Source of the DNA: an uncultured Collinsella sp.
GTDB taxonomy: Bacteria; Actinomycetota; Coriobacteriia; Coriobacteriales; Coriobacteriaceae
Length of the DNA stretch: 10,380 nt
Assembly (NCBI GenBank): GCA_937989795.1
Contig: CALKBB010000023.1
Location: 1-10,380, forward strand
Direction of reading: 5' to 3'
Shown one piece after another: positions 1-6,850 of this stretch (positions are counted from its first letter, which is position 1; every line of letters begins with the position of its first letter). The notes under the pieces are model-generated. The model was not told the origin of the DNA, made no database searches, and worked only from the letters and a program-made list of their open reading frames with translations. The translations under genes and the position numbers were made by a program.

Positions 1-637
1 CGGCCATAAGCGTCTCGTAGCAGAGCTTGGCGAGCGCCAAGCCAGCCATGCCGCCCTTGCCGCCGGCGCAAGTGCCACCGTCGGCATCATGCGTCGCCTG
101 GGCCTCAAAGTAGGTTGCGAGCGCATCGCCCATACCGGAAACCGTCAGGCGCACCGGGCTCGCCGCGATAACCGTCGTATCCATCAGGACAATGTTGGGG
201 TTTGCCTTAAGGAACAGGTACTTATCGAACTGGCCGTCATCGGTGTAGAGCACCGAAAGTGCCGAGCACGGTGCATCGGTCGAAGCGATGGTGGGGCAAA
301 TGATAACCGGGGATTCCAGGTAATAGGCAACGGCCTTCGCGGTGTCGAGGATCTTGCCGCCACCGACGCCGACGATGATGTCGCAACCGTTGTCTCGGGC
401 GAGCGCAACCAGGCGATCGACCTCGCCCTTGGAGCACTCGCCGTTAAAGTCCTCAAACAGCAGCTCGGCCTTAGCCTCGACAAAGCCGCCCTCGATCTTG
501 GCACCGACGCGCTTCTTGCCCGAAGGCGTCACGATGACGAGGGCCTTAGCGCCGAGCGGCTCGACATAGGAGCCGAGCTTGGCGAGCTCGTCCGGACCCT
601 GGATGTACTTGCTGGGGCTATTGAAAATTGCAGCCAT
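1..637 (-). CDS. gldA: Glycerol dehydrogenase, C-terminus cut by window edge
   Basis: Iron-containing-ADH superfamily enzyme, predicted to be a cytosolic, zinc-dependent NAD+ glycerol dehydrogenase interconverting glycerol and dihydroxyacetone. Reading leftward from the ATG at 635-637 gives 212 residues before the window ends; the family is usually about 360-370, so roughly the N-terminal 57% is visible. Seen: the start MAAIFNSPSKYIQG typical of GldA, the dinucleotide-binding stretch GVGGGKILDTAK (residues 90-101), TIASTDAPCSALSVLYTDDG (116-135) and GMGDALATYFEA (168-179), whose Asp171 corresponds to the family's metal-binding Asp. The two metal-binding His residues lie beyond the edge. The ribosome binding site is weak (a GGGA-like stretch about 7 bases upstream). 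It lies 83 bases after the alcohol dehydrogenase stop, on the same strand, with a terminator between them. Dihydroxyacetone kinase genes often follow gldA but are not visible here. Confidence 0.93.
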   Translation of the reverse strand, partial: MAAIFNSPSKYIQGPDELAKLGSYVEPLGAKALVIVTPSGKKRVGAKIEGGFVEAKAELLFEDFNGECSKGEVDRLVALARDNGCDIIVGVGGGKILDTAKAVAYYLESPVIICPTIASTDAPCSALSVLYTDDGQFDKYLFLKANPNIVLMDTTVIAASPVRLTVSGMGDALATYFEAQATHDADGGTCAGGKGGMAGLALAKLCYETLMA

Positions 638-644
638 AACTATC

Positions 645-698
645 CCATTCTCTAAAAGAAAAAAGAAAGGGGCTCCGTACAGATACGTGCGGAGCCCC
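645..698 (-). terminator. Intrinsic terminator between adh and gldA
   Basis: The arms at 669-677 and 690-698 (GGGGCTCCG / CGGAGCCCC) pair perfectly over 9 bp, and the stem extends by TAC/GTG to 12 bp around the loop AGATAC. On the minus strand the hairpin is followed by a T-rich run (TTTCTTTTTTCTTTT). It begins 23 bases after the alcohol dehydrogenase stop, the expected place for its terminator. The T-run ends only about 8 bases before the gldA ATG, so gldA would depend on read-through or on a promoter lying inside this element. Confidence 0.88.
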
Positions 699-720
699 TC
701 GTTACGATAACAAGAGTCGA

Positions 721-1944
721 TTAGAAATCGATGTCGGTGTCGTAGTAGCAGGCCTTGAGGATCTTCTCGAAGTCGGCAGCCTTGGTCTCACGCGGGTTCT
801 CGGGCGTGCAGGCGTCGGTCTCGGCGTTCGCGGCGATCTCGGGCAGCTTGGCGAGGAACTCCTCCTCGGAAACCATCTGCGGGTTCTCGGCGTCGACCTT
901 CACGCCGCCATTCGCGTAATCCTTGATGGACTGCGGAATGTTGAGCTGGTCGTTGAGGTCGCGAATCTTCTGGACGAGCGCAGCGATGAGCTCCTCGTTG
1001 GTCTCGCCGGGAAGGTGCAGGATCTCCTTGGCCACGTAAGCGTAACGCTCGGCAGCACGCGGGTCCTTGGAGTTCCACTGGATGACCTTGCCCAGGTACA
1101 TGGCGTTAGCAGCACCGTGGATGATGTGGCCGTTCTCGAAGGCAGCACCGGTCTTGTGAGCCATGGAGTGAACGATGCCGAGCAGGCCCGAGGAGAAGGC
1201 GATACCGGCGATGCACTGAGCCTCGTGCATGTGTTGACGGGCCTCATGGTCGCCAGCATAGGACTTGGGCAGCCACTCGACGATCTCGCGGATGCCGTGC
1301 AGAGCGTTGGCGTCGGTGAACATAGAGGCGCAGGTAGAAACGTAGGCCTCCATGCAGTGGGTCAGAGCGTCCATGCCGGTGTGAGCGCACAGCTTGGCGG
1401 GCATGGTGTAGGTGAGCTCGGGGTCGACGATGGCGACATCAGGGGTGATGTTGAAGTCGGCCAGCGGGTACTTGATGCCCTTGGCGTAGTCGGTAATGAC
1501 GGAGAACGCGGTGACCTCGGTAGCGGTGCCGGAGGTAGAGGAGATGGCGCAGAAATGAGCCTTCTGACGCAGCTCGGGGAAGCTGAACGGCTGGATGATG
1601 TTATCGAAGGACTCCTCGGGATACTCGTAGAAGACCCACATGGCCTTAGCGGCATCGATGGGCGAGCCGCCGCCGATGGCGATAATCCAGTCGGGCTCGA
1701 ACTCGCGCATGGCCTCGGCGCCCTTCATGACCGTCTCGATGGACGGGTCGGACTCGACGCCCTCGAACAGCTTGACCTCGAAACCGCCTTCCTTAAGGTC
1801 GGCCTCAACGTCCTGCAGGAACCCGCCGCGGCGCATAGAGCTGCCGCCAGAAACGATGATGGCCTTCTTGCCCTTGAGGTTCTTCACCTCGTGGCGAGCG
1901 CCCTCACCAAAGTACAGATCGCGAGGATTGGTAAAACGTCCCAT
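721..1944 (-). CDS. Iron-containing alcohol dehydrogenase (butanol dehydrogenase-like)
   Basis: Group III Fe-dependent alcohol dehydrogenase, 407 residues, predicted to reduce short-chain aldehydes such as acetaldehyde or butyraldehyde to alcohols with NAD(P)H in the cytosol. The chosen start, MGRFTNPRDLYFGEG, aligns with the N-terminus of clostridial butanol dehydrogenases and has a perfect AGGAGG at 1951-1956, six bases upstream. An in-frame ATG 17 codons earlier lacks this support. Motifs: GGGSPIDAAKAMW (residues 91-103, nucleotide binding), STSGTATEVTAFSVITDY (136-153), and the metal site Asp192, His196 (in TGMDALTH), His259 and a later His in HIIHGAAN (273-280). His263 is the conserved nearby His. 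The spacing before the last ligand is three residues longer than in the classic HIPHG form. Close similarity to the C-terminal domain of bifunctional AdhE is expected, but no aldehyde dehydrogenase domain precedes it. The exact substrate and cofactor preference cannot be read from the sequence. Confidence 0.93.
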   Translation of the reverse strand: MGRFTNPRDLYFGEGARHEVKNLKGKKAIIVSGGSSMRRGGFLQDVEADLKEGGFEVKLFEGVESDPSIETVMKGAEAMREFEPDWIIAIGGGSPIDAAKAMWVFYEYPEESFDNIIQPFSFPELRQKAHFCAISSTSGTATEVTAFSVITDYAKGIKYPLADFNITPDVAIVDPELTYTMPAKLCAHTGMDALTHCMEAYVSTCASMFTDANALHGIREIVEWLPKSYAGDHEARQHMHEAQCIAGIAFSSGLLGIVHSMAHKTGAAFENGHIIHGAANAMYLGKVIQWNSKDPRAAERYAYVAKEILHLPGETNEELIAALVQKIRDLNDQLNIPQSIKDYANGGVKVDAENPQMVSEEEFLAKLPEIAANAETDACTPENPRETKAADFEKILKACYYDTDIDF

Positions 1945-1950
1945 ACTGTG

Positions 1951-1956
1951 CCTCCT
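1951..1956 (-). promoter_or_regulatory. Ribosome binding site of adh
   Basis: AGGAGG on the minus strand, six bases before the ATG at 1942-1944. It decides the start in favour of the 407-residue product over the in-frame ATG 17 codons upstream. Confidence 0.9.
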
Positions 1957-1984
1957 AAACAAGCCCCTCTTAGACTTGCGTATA

Positions 1985-2011
1985 TAACGGAGCACCCGAT
2001 TGGCTCCGTTA
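1985..2011 (-). promoter_or_regulatory. Perfect 9-bp inverted repeat in adh leader
   Basis: TAACGGAGC at 1985-1993 and GCTCCGTTA at 2003-2011 are perfect reverse complements around a 9-base loop. The element lies 41 bases upstream of the adh ATG, within the likely leader. No T-run follows on the minus strand, so it is not a simple terminator. It could be an RNA hairpin controlling translation or stability, or an operator. The structure is seen; the role is inferred. Confidence 0.5.
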
Positions 2012-2049
2012 GGACCGTTTTGCGCGTTGCCGGCGATGACAATGCGCGA

Positions 2050-2087
2050 TGTCTGAACGTCTCAACGCTCAGACAAACACCATTTTA
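2050..2087 (-). promoter_or_regulatory. Candidate adh promoter -10 and operator palindrome
   Basis: A TAAAAT hexamer (minus strand, 2082-2087) is a plausible -10 box, although no convincing -35 lies at 16-18 bases. Just downstream of it, TGTCTGA (2050-2056) and TCAGACA (2069-2075) form a 7-bp inverted repeat with a 12-base spacer, about where a repressor would cover the transcription start. It does not resemble the Rex consensus (TTGTTAA-N4-TTAACAA) expected for redox control of alcohol dehydrogenases. Confidence 0.35.
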
Positions 2088-2388
2088 CCGTTCTGGTTGG
2101 TCAGTTATTCACCTAAAGCCGATAATGATGAAACGTTTTTTCTATCCCTGAAGACCCTTGTGGGGCATTCATACTCCCAAGCTGGGCAAACGTTTTATCA
2201 GGGTTAACTACATATCCCGGGCAGGGCTGTGCCCCTCAAAAATGTGCCCCGTTCGCCGTCAAAAATCGACCGTTTACGGCACTGTGATACCACTCGGTCG
2301 TCCAAGGTGCCGACATTTGTGCGACATCCGTCTTCGTGGTGCAAAGGTGCAAGTCCAAGTGCGGCACCCCCGGTGTGCCACATGCGGG

Positions 2389-2410
2389 TAAACTAGAACT
2401 TTATATAGAG
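2389..2410 (+). promoter_or_regulatory. Possible promoter -10 region of the TPR/murT-gatD unit
   Basis: The only AT-rich stretch ahead of the first gene contains TAAACT (2389-2394) and TTATATAG (2401-2408), either of which could be a -10 box. Neither has a recognisable -35 at the usual distance, so the assignment rests on base composition and on position 35-55 bases before the start codon. Confidence 0.3.
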
Positions 2411-2444
2411 ATATTTGAACCCTAACCGCAGCAAAGGAGGCCCC

Positions 2445-3521
2445 ATGGCATTCGACCCCATTCAAGAGGATTGCCATCGCCTCGTTCTTGAGGCCTTGCG
2501 CCGCGACAATATTCCACTCACCGACGGCCCCGCCGTCGAGCGTCTGATGGAACAGTTCACCCGTAACCCCGCGCCGCTCATCGTGCACGACCGCGACCGC
2601 GCCGGGCACCTCATTGCCAAGGTGGTCGAGGCTGTCGACTACCGCATCCCCTTTATCCCCGACGACGCCCAGGCAGAGCAAGAAGAAGCCGCAGCCGAGA
2701 ACATGCTCCGCGAGGCAGCCGCGCTCGATCCGGCCAACTGGGATGCCCAGCGCATGCTGACGGCGCTCACCGCCGAATCCAACGAGGAATACGTACAGTA
2801 TCTGGTTTCCAAGTGCGACGAGGTGGAGCACGATCTGGCGCTCAAGATTGCCTCGGCGCAGGACCCCTACGAACGTGAGGCCGCAGGCGACCTGACCCGC
2901 CGTCCCTACCTGCGCTGGCTTGCCGCCTTGGCATCGCGCGCGCTCATTAGCGGCCGCTACCGCATGTCGCTGGATGCCGCGAATCGCAGCCTGGACTTTG
3001 CGCCCAACGACCCCGCTGGTGTCCGCCACACCGCGATGCTCGCCATGGCAAAGCTCGAATACCCCGCCGAGGAGCTCAAGCGCTTTCGCTCCGCACACTC
3101 CGTGCCGTACCTCGCGAATACCCCACTGCGCCGCCGCCCCAAAGATGCGGAGCGCGACCTGGACCCGTGGACGCTCATCGCACTGATGAGCGCAGCCTGG
3201 CGCGAGCTGGATTACGAGGGCGCCGAGCACTACCTGCGTATCCTTGTGCGCTCGTGTCCGCACGCAGCCGAGGCACTCTACTTCCAAACCGAGTTTCCCG
3301 ATGGCGTCTATGCTCGCGTCAATGTAGGTCCGGGGTCCACCGATGAGCTTGTCCTTGCCCTGTCCGAGGCGACGCCGGTGCTGCAGGAGGGCCTAGGCGC
3401 GCCCGACAACGCCAGCTTTGCCGCCTGGGTCGCCACCAACGACATCGTGCGCTCCCAGATCGACAAACGAATCCTGCGCGCGGCCGAACAGGGATTGCCG
3501 TTTAAGGGAGGAGACCTCTAA
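2445..3521 (+). CDS. TPR-like helical protein of unknown function (paralogue A)
   Basis: A 358-residue protein I do not recognise as a named family. The ATG at 2445 is chosen because AAAGGAGG (2433-2440) lies four bases upstream; a TTG start ten codons earlier would put the ribosome binding site inside the gene. There is no signal peptide or membrane segment, so it is probably cytosolic. It is rich in Ala, Leu, Glu and Arg and looks all-helical. TPR-like pairs are visible at about 82-107 (LREAAALDPANWDAQRML), 155-190 (ALISGRYRMSLDAANRSLDF, then APNDP) and 241-276 (SAAWRELDYEGAEHYLRILV). Residues 75-90 are Glu/Ala-rich. The next gene is a diverged copy with collinear motifs, and the third gene of the unit is MurT-GatD, so a role as a scaffold or regulator tied to cell-wall work is possible but unproven. 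No catalytic motif is apparent. Confidence 0.8.
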   Translation: MAFDPIQEDCHRLVLEALRRDNIPLTDGPAVERLMEQFTRNPAPLIVHDRDRAGHLIAKVVEAVDYRIPFIPDDAQAEQEEAAAENMLREAAALDPANWDAQRMLTALTAESNEEYVQYLVSKCDEVEHDLALKIASAQDPYEREAAGDLTRRPYLRWLAALASRALISGRYRMSLDAANRSLDFAPNDPAGVRHTAMLAMAKLEYPAEELKRFRSAHSVPYLANTPLRRRPKDAERDLDPWTLIALMSAAWRELDYEGAEHYLRILVRSCPHAAEALYFQTEFPDGVYARVNVGPGSTDELVLALSEATPVLQEGLGAPDNASFAAWVATNDIVRSQIDKRILRAAEQGLPFKGGDL

Positions 3522-3523
3522 TG
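3506..3523 (+). promoter_or_regulatory. Translational coupling junction (TAATG) between the two TPR-like genes
   Basis: The first gene ends with TAA at 3519-3521 and the second starts with ATG at 3521-3523, sharing one base. GGGAGGAG at 3506-3513, inside the end of the first gene, serves as ribosome binding site seven bases before the ATG. This arrangement favours coupled translation and balanced amounts of the two products. Confidence 0.85.
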
Positions 3524-4564
3524 GATCCGAGCGTCTACATCCCCGCCTATCTGGAACGCACCTATCTGGCGTCGCACCCCGAACTCACCGATGCAGCACG
3601 CGAGCTTGTCCATAACGACATTAGTGCGAATCCCCAAAAGTACGCGCAGTCCGAGCATGCCCAGGCGCTGCTGTCCTATGCCGGTGTTCATCGCCACCTG
3701 CTCGACGAGCTCCATCGCATCGAAGACATGGGCAGCGACGAGGAGTTTGAGCAGACGCGCAATCGTCTGTTCGACGATATGCGCGATGAGCTGCTCAAGA
3801 TTGTTCGCGTCGATGCGCATGTCCTCGACGCCCAGTTGCTCGCCATCATCCTGGCGGACACGCCCGTCGATGCCTGCCTGGGCGACTTGATGAAGCTCGA
3901 GACGAGTACGGCCGACTACCTGCAACAGAGCGTGCCCGGGTTTGATATGGAGGCCCCGCACTACTGGGCTAATAATGTTTTGGGCGACGGTGTCACCGCA
4001 GCAGACCTTACCGTGAGCGAGCCGGCACTCATCGGGTGGCTCCACACGCTCGAGGCCATCTCGCAGCTGTGCATGGCGAGCGCTCGTTACCGTGCTGCCG
4101 CCAACTATTCTCGCCGCGTCCTTAAGGCAGAAGGCTATCCCACCCGAGCTGCCGGCACCGTCCTGCTCGCCCTCGCCCGCTTGGAAGACCAGGACGGCTT
4201 TTTTGCCCTGGCTCACCAGCTCGAGGAGCAGGTGGGAGCTGATGCACTCGAGAACTCCCCCTGGTACCTGCTCGCCCGCACGATTCTGCTGTTCAAAACA
4301 AACAAGATGCGTCCGGCGACACGCGCGCTGCGCGAGTTTGCCAACCGCTGCGAGGGCGGCGCGTTCTTCTTGCTGAACCCCATGTACCAGACGCCGTATC
4401 TTCCCTGCCGACCCGAGCCGCACGACCCGTGGGATCTTTCGCACCAGGCCGTTTGGGAGGCCGACGGCATTATCTCGGATACTCCCGACTTTGCCCCCTG
4501 GGCCAACGCTTGTGAAGACGTATCGCAGCTTGCCCAGGAATTTGCGCGCCGTTACGGCTTTTAA
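3521..4564 (+). CDS. TPR-like helical protein of unknown function (paralogue B)
   Basis: A 347-residue, predicted cytosolic, all-helical protein without signal peptide, membrane segment or recognised catalytic motif. It aligns end to end, at low identity, with the preceding gene. Matching blocks are LLKIVRVDAHVLDAQLLAII (91-110) against LREAAALDPANWDAQRMLTA in paralogue A; a repeat-like block with SARYRAAANYSRRVL (187-201) against SGRYRMSLDAANRSLDF; and a C-terminal DTPDFAPWANA (320-330) against APDNASFAAWVA. TPR-like helix pairs lie at about 172-206 and 246-281, the latter followed by an aromatic/Pro stretch (MYQTPYLPCRPEP, 288-300). The pair looks like an old tandem duplication. It ends 45 bases before murT-gatD on the same strand without a terminator, so co-transcription is likely. 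Function unknown. Confidence 0.8.
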   Translation: MDPSVYIPAYLERTYLASHPELTDAARELVHNDISANPQKYAQSEHAQALLSYAGVHRHLLDELHRIEDMGSDEEFEQTRNRLFDDMRDELLKIVRVDAHVLDAQLLAIILADTPVDACLGDLMKLETSTADYLQQSVPGFDMEAPHYWANNVLGDGVTAADLTVSEPALIGWLHTLEAISQLCMASARYRAAANYSRRVLKAEGYPTRAAGTVLLALARLEDQDGFFALAHQLEEQVGADALENSPWYLLARTILLFKTNKMRPATRALREFANRCEGGAFFLLNPMYQTPYLPCRPEPHDPWDLSHQAVWEADGIISDTPDFAPWANACEDVSQLAQEFARRYGF

Positions 4565-4609
4565 CGGCGCAAACGCCACGACCATGTCATTCACGTTAGG
4601 AACGGCTTC

Positions 4610-6787
4610 ATGAACTTCCGCTCATCTCTCGCCTGCACCTCGAGCGATATCGCCCGCTGGGGGCTGCGCTCCGTCCTTAAGCGCCAGGGCGGCGTACTCC
4701 CCGGCCGCATCGCCATGAAGATCAACCCCGAGCTGCTGAGCGACCTCGCGGGCCTTGTCGACCGCAGCGTGGTGATCACCGGCACCAACGGTAAGACCAC
4801 CACCTCCAACCTCATCGCCGACGCCGTTGCCGCCAGCGGCGCCACCGTGGTATGCAACCGCGCCGGCAACAATATGGAGCCGGGCGTGGTGGGCGCGCTG
4901 CTCGAGGCCCGCGGCGGCCTTAAACACACCAGCAGCGGCAAGCGCGTGGGCGTTTTTGAGTGCGACGAGCTCTACACGGTGCGCGTCCTGCCCAAGCTCA
5001 AGCCGACCTACTTTGTGCTGCTCAACCTGTTCCGCGACCAGCTAGATCGCTATGGCGAGATCGATCACACCCAGGAGGTCATCGCCCACGCGTTGGAGCT
5101 TTCGCCGGCAACGACGCTCATCTATAACGCCGACGATCCGCTGTGCGCCTCGATCGCCGCGCGCGTTCCCAATGCAAGCATCGCCTTTGGCATCGACGGT
5201 GCCACGGGCACCGAGTCCGACCGCATTAGCGACTCGCGTTTTTGCTCACAGTGCAACGCACCGTTGGAGTACGACTATGTACAGTATGGTCAACTCGGCG
5301 CCTACCATTGCCCCTCGTGCGGTTGGGCACGCCCCGCACTGGTCCGCCGCGTGACGAATGTGAAGCTCAGTCGCGACGGCTATGGTTTTGACCTGGTGTT
5401 TGGATCTGATTCCAGCGCACCAGCCGCGCACATCGCCACGCGCTACAACGGCTTATATATGGTCTATAACGTTGCCGCCGCATTCTTTGCCGCACATGAG
5501 TTAGGCGTGGATACGGCGCACTTGCAGCCCACGCTCAATGCCTACGTGCCTGCCGGCGGACGCATGGGCCGCTGGGATATTGCCGGTCGCACCGTCGAGG
5601 CAAACCTGGCCAAAAATCCCGTGGGCTTCGATCGACAGATCCAGTCCATTAAGACGGCGGGCGGCAGACTCTGCGCTTTCTTCCTGAACGACAACAGTGC
5701 CGACGGCCACGATGTCTCCTGGATCTACGACGTCGACTTCGAGCGCATCGCCGATACCCCAGGGCTTGTCGCCTTTGCCGGCGGCACGCGTGCACACGAT
5801 ATGCAGGTGCGCCTCAAGTACGCCGGCATCGACGCCGCCATCATCTCGGACGTCGCGCAGGCAATTGGCGCCGTGGCGGATGAGGCCGCCGGCGACACTT
5901 TCTACGCCGTCGCCAACTACACGGCCTTCCCGCCGCTGGTCAAGGAGCTCGACGAGCTTAATGGCACCACCGCCGACGTTGTTGCCGGGCGCGCCGTGGC
6001 CCGCGCCGATGGCAACGCCATCCCTTCCGCCGTCGCGCCGGTCGAGCTTTCACGCCCGTTGCGTATCGTCTACCTGTATCCCGATGCGCTCAACCTCTAC
6101 GGCGACGGCGGCAACGTTATCGCGCTCGAGCGCCGCTGCGCCTGGCGCGGCATTCCCGTGCGCGTGGACGAGGTCCACATGGGCGAGGTGCTCGACCTGA
6201 CCGACGCCGATATTGTCATGATGGGCGGCGGCTCCGACCGCGACCAACTGGCGGTTGCACATGAACTGCTCGCTCAAAAAGACAAGGTCGCGGCCTATGT
6301 TGAGGATAGCGGCTCGCTGCTCGCTATCTGCGGCAGCTATCAGCTGCTCGGCCGTTCGTACTACATGGGCGAGAATCGCATCGAAGGCATGGGCATCATT
6401 GCCGCCGAGACCGTGCGCGGCTCCGACCGCCTGATCGGCAACGTCGCCGTCAAGACCGACCTGGCACCCGAGCCCTTTGTGGGATTCGAGAACCACGGCG
6501 GCCGCACCCTTTTGGACGCCGATGCCACGCCGCTCGGAACGTCCGTCGTCACAGGTACCGGCAACAACGGCGACGATGGCTTTGAGGGTCTGATCTACAA
6601 GGGCGTCATCGGCACATACCTGCACGGACCGGCGCTGCCCAAGAACCCCGAGCTCGCCGACTGGCTGATCGAGCATGCCCTCGAGCGCCGCGGCGACGCA
6701 CAGGCCAACGCTCTGCTGCCGCTCAAGCCCCTCGACGACACCTACGAGCACGCCGCCCACGACGCCGCCATGAAGCTCCTCCCCTAG
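4610..6787 (+). CDS. murT-gatD: Fused MurT-GatD lipid II isoglutaminyl synthase
   Basis: A single 725-residue chain combining both subunits of the enzyme that amidates the alpha-carboxyl of D-iso-glutamate in lipid II, at the cytoplasmic membrane, using glutamine and ATP. MurT part (about 1-450): Mur-ligase P-loop GTNGKTTTSN (58-67), NLFRDQLDRYGEID (139-152), NADDP (173-177), a zinc ribbon with Cys212, Cys215, Cys234 and Cys237, NLAKNP (332-337) and DNSADGHDVSWIYD (361-374). Asp368 matches the catalytic-triad Asp349 of Staphylococcus aureus MurT. An Ala-rich linker (about 452-481) leads to the GatD part (484-700): DALNLYGDGGN, GGGSDR, nucleophile Cys574 in AICGSYQLLG, Arg607, ENHGGRT (627-633) and His672 in GTYLHGP, matching S. 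aureus Cys94, Arg128 and His189. All key residues are present, so the fusion should be active. The ribosome binding site is modest (TTAGGAA, about 10 bases upstream). The two activities are normally separate adjacent genes in this same order. Confidence 0.95.
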   Translation: MNFRSSLACTSSDIARWGLRSVLKRQGGVLPGRIAMKINPELLSDLAGLVDRSVVITGTNGKTTTSNLIADAVAASGATVVCNRAGNNMEPGVVGALLEARGGLKHTSSGKRVGVFECDELYTVRVLPKLKPTYFVLLNLFRDQLDRYGEIDHTQEVIAHALELSPATTLIYNADDPLCASIAARVPNASIAFGIDGATGTESDRISDSRFCSQCNAPLEYDYVQYGQLGAYHCPSCGWARPALVRRVTNVKLSRDGYGFDLVFGSDSSAPAAHIATRYNGLYMVYNVAAAFFAAHELGVDTAHLQPTLNAYVPAGGRMGRWDIAGRTVEANLAKNPVGFDRQIQSIKTAGGRLCAFFLNDNSADGHDVSWIYDVDFERIADTPGLVAFAGGTRAHDMQVRLKYAGIDAAIISDVAQAIGAVADEAAGDTFYAVANYTAFPPLVKELDELNGTTADVVAGRAVARADGNAIPSAVAPVELSRPLRIVYLYPDALNLYGDGGNVIALERRCAWRGIPVRVDEVHMGEVLDLTDADIVMMGGGSDRDQLAVAHELLAQKDKVAAYVEDSGSLLAICGSYQLLGRSYYMGENRIEGMGIIAAETVRGSDRLIGNVAVKTDLAPEPFVGFENHGGRTLLDADATPLGTSVVTGTGNNGDDGFEGLIYKGVIGTYLHGPALPKNPELADWLIEHALERRGDAQANALLPLKPLDDTYEHAAHDAAMKLLP

Positions 6788-6793
6788 CACCTC

Positions 6794-6831
6794 ACCACCA
6801 CAAAGGGGACAGGTACCTTTGTGGTGGTTTT
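6794..6831 (+). terminator. Terminator hairpin of the TPR/murT-gatD unit, possibly REP-like
   Basis: ACCACCACAAAGG (6794-6806) and CCTTTGTGGTGGT (6816-6828) pair perfectly over 13 bp around a 9-base loop and are followed by TTT. It starts six bases after the murT-gatD stop. The T-run is short. The sequence across the loop, GGGGACAGGTACC, resembles the GGGGACAGG-type cores of dispersed palindromic (REP-like) repeats, so it may be a repeat recruited as terminator. Confidence 0.75.
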
Positions 6832-6850
6832 GACCCGTCCCAGCGGTTTG

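Larger units (their letters stand above)
1945..2444. other. 500-base divergent intergenic region
   Basis: This gap separates the divergent adh and TPR-like transcription units. The left part (1945-2090) holds the adh ribosome binding site, two inverted repeats and a possible -10. The right part (about 2215-2390) is GC-rich and carries a short hairpin (GGGCA/TGCCC at 2219-2234), a near-direct repeat (GTGCCGACAT at 2307-2316, GTGCGACAT at 2319-2327) and three related CAAGGTGC-like words at 2303, 2342 and 2356. No convincing coding sequence is present: the short open frames lack ribosome binding sites and family features. Confidence 0.6.

Noticed and set aside
1015..2151. Long plus-strand open frame opposite adh
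   Set aside because: Antisense shadow of the Fe-ADH gene, running on into the intergenic region; no ribosome binding site or recognisable domain.
2158..2391. 77-codon plus-strand frame in the adh/TPR intergenic region, with several Cys residues
   Set aside because: No ribosome binding site, unusual composition and no family features; it overlaps the repeat-bearing promoter region.
2274..3287. Minus-strand open frame opposite the first TPR-like gene
   Set aside because: Antisense shadow. The plus frame has a strong ribosome binding site, TPR-like motifs and coupling to the next gene.
3518..4594. Minus-strand open frame opposite the second TPR-like gene
   Set aside because: Antisense shadow with no start signal. 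The plus frame aligns with its paralogue next door.
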